Assembly (NCBI GenBank): GCA_030998225.1
Contig: JAPYXD010000678.1
Location: 248,001-312,000 of the forward strand
Source: Diplolepis rosae
Taxonomy: Eukaryota > Arthropoda > Insecta > Hymenoptera > Diplolepididae
Length of the DNA stretch: 64,000 nt
Direction: 5' to 3'
How positions within the stretch are numbered: the stretch's first letter is position 1; the number at the start of each line of letters is the position of its first letter. A program made the position numbers and the translations under genes. A model generated the notes under the pieces. That model was not told where the DNA came from. It saw nothing but the letters and a program-made list of their open reading frames with translations, and did no database searches. This document shows positions 29,590-43,000 of this stretch, one piece after another.

Positions 29590-30365
29590 TAGGGATGGGC
29601 GATCTCGATTCGATTCTACGGAGATCGATCTTTTTTACTCGATTAATCGGTTGGATTGATATTTTTTTTCGGTCTTTATGAACGATTCTCCTTTCTTTTT
29701 TTGCTGTTTCCTATTTCTATGAATTGTTCCTATGAACTGTTTTTTAGTTTAAAAGTGAGATCAAGGGGTCGACCACGAGAATATCCTTAATGTGAGATAC
29801 AAAGTATATTAATATTATAGAATTTATAATAATACTTCATATTTATGCAAGAAATTTTATCATAAATAATACTTTAAGTAATATGCAAAGTTCAAAGTAT
29901 ATTAATATTATAAACTTTATAGTAATACTTCATATTTATGCCAGAAATTTTATCATAAATAATACTTTAAGTGATATGAAAAGTTCAAAGTATATTAATA
30001 TTATAAACTTTATAGTAATACTTTATATTTATGTCAGAAACTTTATCACTAATAATACGCATTGCTTTGGAAATATTGTGCAATTTAAAAAAATAAAAAA
30101 CGTTCCTGATTCGCAAATATAGTGTGTTTTTTAAGCCTAATTTCCTTTTTTATTGATATAAACACTTTTTTATTTTGATAATTTAAATTCACAAAATATG
30201 CAAGTAACAATTATATCTCCAATTGTTATAAAACATTTTAAAGCAAGGTTATTTTACAGAAATTTATCATTTTCAGAAAAAGGTATTGATTTTTGAAGAT
30301 CGATTCAAAAATCGATCTTTTTAACCGATTAATCGATTCTTTTTTTTGAAGATCGCCCATCCCTA
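29590..30365. mobile_element. Nested hAT-type MITE (TAGGGATGGGCG ends)
   Basis: The 776-bp element has ends TAGGGATGGGCG and CGCCCATCCCTA. It is flanked by the exact 8-bp duplication TCTATAAT (29582-29589, 30366-30373). The subterminal regions carry repeated 'gatcgat' and 'cgattaatcg' motifs. The empty site is seen in copy A near 24620. The interior holds a 93-bp tandem array. Confidence 0.85.
29816..30060 (+). repeat. 93-bp tandem repeat, about 2.6 units
   Basis: Units start around 'aaagtatattaatattata' at 29801, 29895 and 29988. Because 93 is a multiple of three, the array makes an accidental repeating 31-residue open frame ([14 protein letters not shown]...). The inverted copy is at 33270-33530. 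I do not consider it a gene. Confidence 0.7.
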
Positions 30366-30976
30366 TCTATAATACCTTAAGTTCAATCAGTCAACTTTGT
30401 TGATTTTTGTATTCAAAGCGTTTTAAATTTAGTATAGATTAAATTTTAATAAGTTAAAGGCGCTCATGATAAATAAACCACAAAACAATGCACTTTTTTA
30501 GAGCATTACGTGTAGCCTTTTTTGCAACCTACAGCAACAAATTTCCGCATTTTCACTTAAATTTTTATATCACCGACTGTTAAAACCATTTCAATTTACC
30601 TAAAAAGCACACAAAAGCACTTCAGACACCAATTTTTCATAAAAACCGTTAAATTTCAATGTTCTATAATGCTAATCTGTATAAGGTCGGCCTCATGAAC
30701 AGCCAGCGCCACGGTGGCCGACGGTCAACATCTGTGACATTTTCAACTCCAGAGATTCCGGGGGCTGACCAAAAGATACGAAATTTCCGAGCGTCCACAA
30801 CCATTTTTACGGATTTCCGAAAAAAAATCTGGCAGCACTGCTCATGTCTATAGTCTTCTTGCTTCGTGGTAACAACATTGAAAACATTACATTCATGCTT
30901 AAATCTTTACTACAAAAGTGATTTTTTTGTAGATTATTCTCTTATAAACAGTTTTTAATTACTTCCTGCTAAGATC

Positions 30977-31052
30977 ATGGCGGATTCTTCTTTGAACTGG
31001 TGTCTCATTGAAAGCGATCCTGGAGTTTTTACAGAATTAATCAAAGAGTTTG
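30977..31052 (+). CDS. UCHL5: UCHL5 exon 1
   Basis: ATG at 30977 in context 'agatcatgg'. It encodes 25 residues beginning [20 protein letters not shown], the conserved UCH N-terminus, plus one base. The donor is 'tttg|gtaagtat'. The upstream 30776-30976 segment is the probable promoter and 5' UTR, directly next to hAT copy B. No clear TATA or initiator can be assigned. Confidence 0.9.
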
Positions 31053-34000
31053 GTAAGTATATATGCATTTTTTATAACCGAAGATTTATCTTTACCGCAT
31101 ATGAAACTTCTAGGTGTTCAGGGTGTACAAGTCGAAGAATTATGGAGTTTAGATGAAGACCAGTTTGAGAATTTGAAGTAAGTATATTGAATGTTTTTTT
31201 TGTACTGCCAGTGCTCATCATTTCTAACCTCAAACCTTTACAAGTTGATATGAAAGTGATAAAAGTAGACTTTACTGAGCAAAACTAGATTTTTATCATA
31301 ATTATTCTTTTATTTGCTGCCTTTACCGCCATTCATTTAATCATCCCTTCTAGAAATAATCCATCGGAATCAATTAAAAATTTTTATTTAATTTCAAATG
31401 TGTTTCTTGTGTCTATACAATTGCGCTTTCTGCATTTCCTAATCGGGTCCATGATTATTAATACCCCGACAAGAATGCTTGCATTGGAAACGATCGGGAA
31501 GTTCAATTGTTTCCAATCCTTGATTCTGCATTGTTTTTAAATTCATGCACGGAGATAAAAATCTAACTATAATAGTAGGCTGAGCTCTTTTCATTAAAGC
31601 ACCGAACTTAATGTACGAAATTGGTTTATTTATTTATCTATTATTTATTTATTATTTTCTTCTACATATCTCAAAAAGGAAAAAAAATTGGTAGAGTGTT
31701 TTTAAGCAAACGATTTTTTATTTTAACCCTTTATTTTTTTTTTCGCGTATATTGGTTAAAAAATGTCCTACTGAGAATTTGTAGATCTCATTTGGGCAAA
31801 TAATTTTTCATCACAACGTTTTTTTCGTATGTCACGTATGTTTAAATAATGGAAATTTTGAAATTTAATCGTATTGTTTTAAATTGAAATGAAAAATATA
31901 CGTTTTATTAGAAATTATGTCAGACAAAATTTGTAGATCCTATTGAAATGAACAATTTTGCAAACTTACGTTGTTTTCGTATTTCACATATTAATGTTAA
32001 AAAATTGAATTTAGGATTTCCATCAGTATTTTTTTAAATTAAAAAGAATAATATGCATCTTATGAGAAAATATTGCGATTCAAACTTGTATAACTTTATG
32101 TAGTAAAGAATTTTGTACCTTCATTTTTTTTCGTATTTCGTATAATTTAACTGGAAAATAGAATTTAGATATTGACTTTTTTCAAGTTTTAATATACTGC
32201 AACTTTACTAATTTTAATGTAATCACGAAATGTTATCAAGATAATTAGTAGAGATTTATGAGCACTATCATAAACCATTATTAAAATGATAAATCTTCAA
32301 TTTATTGCAATGAAATCTTTCTTACCGGGACTATTTAAGGTTAAATTTTCAATTTGATGACAAAGTTTTGTTCTTACGTAAATGATTCCCAAATAGTTAT
32401 TTACTACACTGAGGAAAAAAACATGAAGAAATCAACGGGAAGGAGCACCGTCGCCAATTTCACGTTGGCGTAGCGTTCCTCCCCTGGTGGATCACCGGTG
32501 CTTTTCAACGTTGCACTTACAGTGGGTCCAGTCATATAGGTGAAAAGGGGAACGAATTATAATGTTTTCTATCAACAAGTGGTGGCGCTATTGTCGCTAC
32601 CGATGTTATTTTTAAACTGTTGTAACCATAGCAACCATATCATTGCCAGTTGAAATAGTACAGCCGATGCTCATTTTACCAGCCCCCGGAATCTCTGGAG
32701 TTGAAAATGTCACAGATGTTGACCGTTGGCCACCGTGGCGCTGGCTGTTCATGAGGCCGACCTTATACAGATTTGCATTATAGAACATTGAAATTTAACG
32801 TTTTTTGTGAAAAATTCGTGTCTGAAGTGCTTTTGTGTGCTTTTTAGGTAAATTGGAATGGTTTTAACAGTCGGTGATATAAAAATTTAAGTGAAAATGC
32901 GGTAATTTGTTGCCGTAGGTTGCAAAACAGGCTACACGTAATGCTCTGAAAAAGTGCATTGTTTTGTGGTTTATTATTGATTCAATTTGATCGATTAATC
33001 GGTCAAAAAGATCGATTTTTGAATCGATCTTCAAAAATCGATACCTTTTTCTGAAAATGATAAATGTCTGTAAAATAACCTTTTTTTAAAATGTTTTATA
33101 ACAATTGGAGATATAATTGTTACTTGCATATTTTGTGAATTTCAATTATCAAAATAAAAAAGTGTTTATATCAATAAAAAAGGAAATTAGGCTTAAAAAA
33201 CACACCATATTTGTGAATCAGGAAAGTTTTTTATTTTTTTAAATTGCACAATTTCCAAAGCAATGCGTATTATTAGTGATAAAGTTTCTGACATAAATAT
33301 AAAGTATTACTATAAAGTTTATAATATTAATATACTTTGAACTTTTCATATCACTTAAAGTATTATTTATGATAAAATTTCTGGCATAAATATGAAGTAT
33401 TACTATAAAGTTTATAATATTAATATACTTTGAACTTTGCATATTACTTAAAGTATTATTTATGATAAAATTTCTTGCATAAATATGAAGTATTATTATA
33501 AATTCTATAATATTAATATACTTTGTATCTCACATTAAGGATATTCTCGTGGTCGACCCCTTGATCTCACTTTTAAACTAAAAAACAGTTCATAGGAACA
33601 ATTCATAGAAATAGGAAACAGCAAAAAAAGAAAGGAGAATCGTTCATAAAGACCGAAAAAAAATATCAATCCAACCGATTAATCGAGTAAAAAAGATCGA
33701 TCTCCGTAGAATCGAATCGAGATCGCCCATCCCTAATTATAGATAAAATACACATAATAAATTATGTGCATATGAGATCTAAATATCCATTATATTATTA
33801 TGAAATATAGTATATTATGTTGATTATTATTTATTAAAAACATCTTTGTTCTGTGTGGTTTCAAATACTTATAAAGGAATTTTATGAATTCTTTATATTT
33901 GTTACTTTTTCAAATGTACGTTCATTCCTTATGTGAAAGTTTTGTTCATAAAAATGTAATTTTTTCAATTACTGAGAAGTTTTAAAATATAAAATACAAA

Positions 34001-37000
34001 ATGTCCTATAATAAAATCTAATTTTTCTAACAAAATCAAGATGATATAATTAATACCCGTATTATAATTCAATTTGATGGAATTTCAATAGCCAATTCTT
34101 CTATTATAATATGTAATACTGATATAATATCAATAATATTGATAATATAAATAAATATTGTATTTTTTTTAATAATCACAATGTAAATATTAATCTTAAA
34201 ACGAAGATAACAGAACTTTGATTTCAATTTCCAGCCAGAATTACAAAGACAATTTTCGCCCAAATTTCAAGCATATTACCCTTTATATCAGTAAAAATTG
34301 CTTTAAATAATATTTAAAACTTTCTAGTTTAATGTGTTGTAAAAAAAATATGATTAAATAGTTTTTATCCCCAAAAATTTAATTTTTATGCATTTTTCCC
34401 ATGCATTAAAATGAATTCAGGCCTCATGAACAATCAGCGCCTCTAGCGGCCACGGTCAATTCTTGTGACATTTTTGTTTCGCGGATTACGTGCATTCTGG
34501 CTAAGATGCAGGGGGTTGCATTTTACTCAACTACCGTTCGAAGCACCTCAAGCATCGGTGATATATTTATACATTTCAGGTTAACCCACTGACGCATTGT
34601 GATACTCTGTCGTCGAAAACGTTTTACTCAACTCCTTACTATTTCCTATGTAACGCTTATTGATATTCACGTTGGGTGAATTAGGTATTTTTCAAATTCA
34701 TTTTCTTCGACTAAGATTTAATAAATGTTCAAATGTCCTCAAGTCCCAAGTTTAATCAACAGAGTTGAGTAAAATTACTTCAACTATTTTTCTCCGTGTA
34801 ATAATACAGTATTTAACTGTTCATTGTAATTCATATTTAAAAATTCTTGTTGTATTTTTATTCTTTCACAAATTATTTTTGGGCTCTAACCCTTAACATC
34901 AAAATGTACCCCTGCATGGCCCTGTAGAGACGACTTTGGATAAAAAAACGTCTTTTTGTGAACTTTATGGTCTAGGAATACTCTATTATTTTCGGGTTCT
35001 TAAAAAATCTCAATATCGATTTTGTAGAGCCCAAAAATCATAGATTATTCCTAGACGATAAAGTTCCCAAAAAGACGTTTTTTATCCAAAGTCGTCTCTA
35101 CAGGGCCATGCAGAGGTGTATTTTGATGTTAAGGGTTGGAGCCCAAAAATCGGTACAGACATTTTTTAAAAGCCCGAGAATAGCCCGATATTCTAAAGCA
35201 GTTTTTTTTGTCCAAAAAGTATTTCTCAAAATTAAGGGTTGCTTGTCAGTGATACGGGTTGTTTTTTCAAAAATGATGTTTTGTTATTTCAAGAGCCCGA
35301 AAATAGCCCAAAATTCTAGAGTACTTGATTTTTCTCAAAAAGTATTTTTCAAAATTAAGGGTTGCTTGTCAGTGATAGGGGTTACTTTTAAAAATTGATG
35401 TTTAGGTATTTCAAGAGCCCGAAAATATTCCGAAATTCGGGTATAGTTAGTTTTCTAAACTTTAAGGTTTTCATGTTCTGGAGGTGCTAGCTGATCAGGC
35501 AGTCAGCACCTCCACCTAAAATTTGGTTTTCTGAGAAAAATAAAAGAGCCCAAAAATCGGCATTACCGCCCAAAATTAGACCAAAAATGTGGCATAAAAT
35601 AAATAGTGATATTCCGCTGTGGAGGTGCGAGCTGACTCCGACTCCGAGCATGGTCAGCAATCGGATGGGAGGCCCTATCAATATTTTTTTTACTTCTATA
35701 AAATTTGATTGCATTTTCTTTTCCTTGTTGAATTATTTTATTTTATTTTCCTTTATTTTATTTTCATTTCATTTTATTCTACTTTATTTTAATTTTATTT
35801 CACTTACTTTCATTTTTTCTTTTACAACTGAAAAAGAAATTGGTGGGTAATCCAGTATGTCCATGTTTTTCCTGAAAGAATTCGTGCAATAGGTATATTC
35901 ACGAAATAAATTTATTGATTTTTATTAATCGCTTTAAACAAGTGCTGGCATGAAATTAAGCAATCAGCGAGGGCATTTGAATTAAGGAAAATATTTATGT
36001 GCATATTTAGCCTTTTGACTGCAGATCAAGGCCGTTTACGAAGTGACGCTAGGTGGATTTGTTTTCCCTTGTTAATAATATACCTAGGCATTAGATTTAG
36101 AGAATTTTTTCAACCAATGCGGCTCAATCCTCCGAGATAGGGAGCAAAAAAGTGTTTGGAAATTAACGTCGCGCTTTCGTGGTTGATTTAGAATTTTAAA
36201 GTGAAGTGCATGCATATAAGTAACTTCTTGATTCTCCATATTCCTCCACATCAGTTCATTTGAAGGGGATCATTCGTGACATCGCAACTATTGTAAAATC
36301 TCTCCCGACGGTGTGATTGCTTTGAAGCCTTAGGGGACGTCGCAATTCACACTACATCCAACAAAATCTTCACCTTTTGAGAGTTTGTGCTACTTTGCAC
36401 TCGAAAGAGACATCGTAGAACTCTCTAAAAAATCCAATCCTGCTTTTTCCAGCAGCAAGCCCGCCTTAAAGCCTTTTCTTTCAAGAATAGGGACATCGCT
36501 GGCCGTTGTTGGTTTTTCCTATCTGTGTCTAAATGCCTCATCTGGAGGAAAAAGAAGTTTTCAGATATAGATCGTGTTCAGGGAAGCACTGTAGCTAAGA
36601 TAAATGATGATAACTGGCCAGGACGACTACCCTAAAGTCGTTTAAAATTACGCTGGCCAAAACTGATATCACCGTGCAGTTTTTAACGTATAATTTTCGA
36701 GTTTTTTTTGTGGTTGTTTTGCAACGATGGAACGTGGGATTTCTCTTTAACAAATGATTATGGCGACTCTCTTTGCTCAATACAAATTTTATTTTCAGGT
36801 GGAAGATCTCCCTTGTCGATACACTCGATAACACTGAATTTGCAAGTACGGTGTTACATAAACATAAAATATTATAATATCTGTATATGTAATTTTACAC
36901 AATATTGAAAAAAAAAATCGAAAGTTGTTTATTTTCACATTCAGATTTATTCTGAGATGTTTTGAAAAATGATAATAAATTTATCTTTAAAAATTAATAA

Positions 37001-40000
37001 AAATGCAATTTAAATATTCGTGATATTAAGGTGGCTTGATCGTTTTTGACAAAAATTACAGACTGCTCTGAACCTTAGAGATTATCTTAATAAAATATGC
37101 TAGATTCATTTGGAAAAAAGAAATACCATGGTTGACGATGTCATTGCCGAAAAAATCGCTACCGAAAAAATGTCAGTTTAACACGTAGTCTTATGGGATT
37201 CCTCGTCAAAATCGGCGAAACTCCGGAAAAAATCACAAGTCCCCATAAATCAAATATATACTAGTACTTTCGATTTCGAGGAATCTATTAGTATTATAAA
37301 AACGAAGGGTTATCGACTTCAATCAAGAGAAAATTGCGAAAAAGGTACAGAATATAGAAATCGCCTCGAGGTGAAACTAATAATTTTTTACTATCCCTTT
37401 TTTCCGGGGACATTTCCGCGATTTCTTACCCTTCTACTCAGATGTTACTATAATACATATGATTATTAAAAAAATAAGTAGCAATGAGCATTCATGTAAC
37501 ACGTGCCCCCACGGTGCCCCTAACTTCATACGACACCAAACGCTCAAGCCACCTTAAGTATCACATTTGAATTATTATTAAATTTAACTAGTTCTGAAAA
37601 TGGTCAGAACTGTTAGATATTCTAGCTTTATAGTGAAAGTGCCATTTTTAAAATTCAAAGTGACATGTTTGATAACATGTCTATTATTGTATTGACCCAT
37701 ATTCATAAAAGTTTTGTTCATTTCTTATTTTCTTTGATTAAAATTATTATTAGATTTAAAAATGCGCAAAAAGAAAAGAAAGAAAGGCAAACGTTTCGGC
37801 CACATATGGGGGCCCTCTTTAGTGCCATAAATTCAAAGATTAATTCAAAATTTCTGTAAAGGATTAGAATATAGAAAATAATTAAAAGAGGATTATCATA
37901 GAAATTAAAAACTTATCTCATAGCTTGCAATTCAAAATGAAGTAGTCCAGTATGCAGCATCACGAATTGAAAAAATATTTGAAGTTTACTATGAATAAAA
38001 AACCGGATAAAATGAAAAAGTATAAAAGATTTTGTACACGAACAAGTTTTACATTTATGAAAACTTCTCGTGAAGATATTATTACCGGCGTCTCTCACAG
38101 AATGATCTGAACTGTTTTAAAAATCGACTCGGGACATGTGGCTTTGCTGACCGAAAATTTTTTTCCTATAAGCAATCCTGAGAGGTTCTTTTCCTCCTTG
38201 AAGAAGACTATTGTCCTGTACGTAGTTAAGAAATTTTAATAATAATTCAAATGTTATACTTAATATCACGAATATTTAAATTGCATTTTTATTAATTTTT
38301 AAAGATAAATTTATTATCATTTTTCAAGACATCTCAGAATAAATCTGAATGAGAAAATAAACAACTTTCAATTTTTTTTAAATATTGTGTAAAATTACAT
38401 AAACAGACATTATAATATTTTATTTTAGAATCAGTAATATTATGTAATATTATGTAATATCAGTAATATTTATGTTTATGTAACGCCTTGATTGCAAATT
38501 CAGTGTTAAATGGATTGTCCGTGAAGCTTATATTCAAAATCATTTTCTTGAAAAATAAACGCCTTCGTCCACTCGTGAAAATCATCATAAACGTCTCGAA
38601 TTTCTTAATTAGGTACAGGACAATAGTCTTCTTCAAGGAGGAAAAGAACCTCTCAGGATTGCTTATAGGAAAAAAATTTTCGGTCAGCAAAGCCACATGT
38701 CCCGAGTCGATTTTTAAAACAGTTCAGATCATTCTGTGAGAGACGCCGGTAATAATGTCTTCACGAGAAGTTTTCATAAATGTAAAACTTGTTCGTGTAC
38801 AAAATCTTTTATACTTTTTCATTTTATCCGGTTTTTTATTCATAGTGAACTTCAAATATTTTTTCAATTCGTGATGCTGCATACTGGACTACTTCATTTT
38901 GAATTGCAAGCTATGAGATAAGTTTTTAATTTCTATGATAATCCTCTTTTAATTATTTTCTATATTCTAATCCTTTACAGAAATTTTGAATTAATCTTTG
39001 AATTTATGGCACTAAAGAGGGCCCCCATATGTGGCCGAAACGTTTGCCTTTCTTTCTTTTCTTTTTGCGCATTTCTAAATCTAATAATAATTTTAATCAA
39101 AGAAAATAAGAAGAAACTGACCCTATGCCAAAGAAATGAACAAAACTTTTATGAATATGGGTCAATACAATAATAGACATGTTATGAAACATGTCACTTT
39201 GAAATTTAAGAATAAAGTAGGAAAATCAACGTCTTCAATTCAGAAACGTTAGAAGTAAAAATTCAGAATTAGAATTTAAACCACGTAAATTTGGTGTCTC
39301 CTTGATATATTGGATCTATAACTTAATTCGTGCGGTTTGCTAAGAGATGGCGTAACATGATTATTATTCCATCGTTCCAATATTCCGAACATGCGTTGGA
39401 AAGCTACTGTCATTTTGCGTCTTTCTCAGTATATGTCATTCATTTGAAACATAAACAACAATCATTTTTTTTCACTCAAATATGTCGAACTTTGTGCCTG
39501 AAAAAGTGTTTTTGCGGGGAGTCCTTCTTCAATACTTTAATATGAAGAAAACTGCTGCCGAAAGTCATCGTATTTTGGTGGAAGTTTATGGTGAACATGC
39601 TCTAGCTGCGCGAACGTGCCAAAAGTGGTTTGCACGATTTAAAAGTGGTGATTTTGGCTTGGAAGACAGCACAAGAAGAGCTCGCAGAATCTTTGGGAGT
39701 CACTCAAGCAGCCATTTCAAAACGTTTAAAAGCAGCCGGATATATTCAAAAGCAAGGAAATTGGGTTCCACATGAACTCAAGCCGAGAGACGTTAAAAGG
39801 CGGTTTTGCATATCCGAAATGCTGCTGGAAATCCACAAAAAGAAGTCATTTTTGCATCGGATTGTTATTGGTGATGAAAAATGGATCCATTACGACAACC
39901 ACAAGCGCAAGAAATCATATGTGAAACCCAGCCAACCAGCCAAATCAACGGCAAAGCCGAATATCCATGGCGCGAAGGTAATGCTCTGTATTTGGTGGGA

Positions 40001-43000
40001 TCAGAAGGGTGTGCTGTATTATGAGCTGCTAAAACCGGGTGAAACCATGAATGAAGAACGCTACCGAACACATTTAATCCGTTTGAAGAGAGCAATACCC
40101 GAAAAACGCCCGGAATATGCGACCAGACAGGAGGTAATAATTTTCCATCGTGACAACGCTCGGCCCCATGTTGCTGTTCCAGTTAAGAACTATTTGGAAA
40201 ACAGTGGATGGGAAGTTTTACCCCACCCGCCTTATAGCCCAGACCTTGTCCCTTCTGACTACCATTTGTTCCGGTCGATGCAGAACGCACTCACTGGAAT
40301 ACGGTTCACATCAGAACAGGGTATCAAAAATTGGCTTGATTCATTCTTGGCCGCCTAGCCGGCGCAGTTTTTTTGGGATGGAATCCACAAATTGCCAGAA
40401 AGATGGGAAAAAGTCATAGCTTCAGGTGGGCAATACTTTGAATAATACTATTGTACCTGTTTTTCTTAAATAAACGTTCAAATTTTGAAAAAAAACCGCA
40501 CGAATTAAGTTATAGTTCCAATATTGAAATGTTATAATGAGTTAAGTGGTAAAATAAAATATCAAAGATTGATACTTTCAAATTAGAAGTGCTGAAAATA
40601 AATACTCGAAATATTTGAAAATTTTATTCAGGGTTTCTGAAATAAAATATTTGATAGAAAACATATGAAATATTTCAATATATTAACAAAATTTTGTAAC
40701 CATAATAAGTAAACAATTTTTCTGGTGAAATTAACTAAAATTTCACTCATTTTAACCGGAAATTTTTTAATCGATTAGCTTTAGTAAATTTAACCAAACC
40801 TTTTTTCTGGGTGTACTGTTAGAGCCCTGAAGGGTCTAGACCAACAGGTCCAAATTTAATATGGTCGAGAACTTACAATTTTTACACTGATTTAACGAAT
40901 TTGAAAGGCTGAATCCTTCCATTGTGAACCGAAAACTTTTATACATATGTCAATTATTTGTTTTCTACTTTTATTACTTGCTTTTTTCAGACCTATTCAT
41001 GGATTAATATTCTTATTTAAATGGGTCCATGATGATGAACCGTTGGGAACTCTTGTACAGGACAATCGACTTGATAAAATTTTTTTTGCAAAGCAGGTTA
41101 GAAGATTATTTGTAGTAATAATTCCTTACTAAATGTAGGGTTGTCACTTTTCCTAGAAACCTTAAAAACATGAAAGATTCAGGGAATTCAATTTTATATG
41201 GTTTTCAAAAATACCATTTAAAAATTTGAAAAAATATTTTTTGCAACACATGCAAGAAAGTCCTCCTTTTTGTACCCGTAAAGTGTGCCGAATGGCATGA
41301 GGAGAGAACATCTGCACATACGCAAATCGATTATAACCTCTCTTCGACGTGCTAGGTACTTTCGCACTTACTTTTAACACACCAATTACTTTTGTGTGCA
41401 CTCTTTTCACTCTAATCACTTTCGTGTATTTTTAATATTCTAGTTACTTTTAAAAATAAACTGCGAACTTTACTGGCACGAAAAGGAAGGCGGTTTATGC
41501 TGTATCTCAATATAATATAAAGTATATACGCAGAAAAAAATATTTGTTTGATTCAACCAAATTCCCTGTATTAATTCCCATTTCTAATTTTATTTTTGTA
41601 GTGAGAGTGACGTCAGAAAATTTTTCTCTTAAAAAATACTACTATATCTTCAAAGATGTACAATGCTCTGTCGTTGACTAATGTCACAAAGACCGAGATA
41701 CTTGCACATTTCGGGAGAACCAAATTGTAAAGAAAAATGTTTAGTTAAACAACTTTTATGTGAAAATTTTTTTCCAAAACTCAGTTTTTCCTAGATATGC
41801 AGGTATCCCAGTGTTTATAATACATCCTGTATAAGTAGGGGAGAAGCGGCGAAATTGGCGCACCTAATAGAAAGTGCGAGTTTAAAAAGAAAGTATATGA
41901 CTAAAAATTATAAAAAAATATTTATTTAATATATTTTATATTTGTACAATAAAATACTGGCAATTGTGGATATTTAAGTGAATATTCAAATTGAAATCAT
42001 TTTTATAGAGAATTATTTGAATTTGTAATCAGAAGTATATACAATTATTAACTTTAGAAGACTTATAAATAATAGAAACAATCAATCAAAAATACAAATT
42101 TTTTACTTACATTGCTTTCACATCTTAAAATCGAGAAAACTTTCAAAACACTGTCAGACTGCAAATTAATTATTAAAAATTGCTTTTAAAATGCCTTAAT
42201 ACCTCAAACTTAAAAAAAAATTTAACCACTGATTGTTCAAATGAATATAACCTTACAAAGTCGTTACATCAGTTTTGCGAACCATATTACCTCCCATGTA
42301 TAATCTTGGACTATTAACTATGGGACAGCGATCTAGATTATTAAAACCATAATCTGTAGATGTTAAAAACAAAGATAGTACTTATCAGATAACATCTTGG
42401 ATTATAAACTGAAACATACCAGATTGAACGCGTGCAAAACAAAAGAAAGATAGAGGGGCGAGCTTTGGCAATCAGAAGAGGGGAGGATCCACTGGGAATA
42501 CATACACAAATATTATTATCATACCTTATTTATGTTCACATATTTAAGTACACAATGCTACACTATTTATTATCGCATACACTTGAAATTAAATTTCAGA
42601 ATCGCTTTTGGGTTCGAACCCTCTAACTCTACCTATATATACATTAACTAAACGCATTCCTAACGCCTAAATCCTCTCGGCTATTCTCGTTTGCCATATT
42701 CCGAAATAAATGTCGCTTATAAACCACTACTAAGTTGGGCAGACTTGGATTCGAGTCTACGAAGCTATTCGGATAACGTCGGAAGCATTCGGACGACATT
42801 CTGAAACGAATTATATGAAAAACCGTGAATGAATGTTTTGATTTTTGCTGCTCGTCGCAAGGTTTCTGGCAAGTTCATATTCATAATATGAATTTTTCTA
42901 ATATGGTTTCTAGGTTATAATATTCATTGTTCGACTTATTAAATTTATTTTTAGAAAACTTAGTAATCATTCAATCTTATCATTTACTCTAACGAAAAGT

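Larger units (their letters stand above)
28806..30767 (+). mobile_element. hAT-type element, copy B, with nested hAT MITE
   Basis: The 1962-bp element begins CAGCCCCCTGC and ends CCGGGGGCTG. It is flanked by the exact 8-bp duplication ACCAAAAG (28798-28805 and 30768-30775). The ~100-bp ends are imperfect inverted repeats sharing 'tgtcaca...gaccgt...cagcgcc...ggcctcatgaac' in mirror order. It has no transposase. A second hAT-type MITE sits inside at 29590-30365. An 8-bp duplication is the hAT hallmark. Confidence 0.85.
32407..34800. mobile_element. Older TIR element hosting hAT copy C
   Basis: The left end ACACTGAGGAAAAAA (32407) and right end, inverted ACACGGAGAAAAA (about 34800), are a TIR pair of a common insect type. 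Between them, outside the hAT insertion, lie about 270 bp on each side. These contain the GC-rich 'gaaggagcaccgtcgcc' stretch on the left and 'ttactcaact' motifs on the right. No target duplication could be fixed. Confidence 0.45.

Noticed and set aside
29883..30122. Open frame with a repeating 31-residue unit (also 33239-33442 minus)
   Set aside because: It is a by-product of a 93-bp tandem repeat inside a non-autonomous hAT MITE; the two copies are on opposite strands and there is no initiation or splice context.
28806..34518. A single giant palindrome formed by segmental inverted duplication
   Set aside because: Each arm has its own distinct 8-bp target duplication, so two transposon insertions explain it better.
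37913..38921. Identical 61-residue frames on opposite strands
   Set aside because: They result from the B/B' inverted repeat; no domain or codon signal supports a protein.
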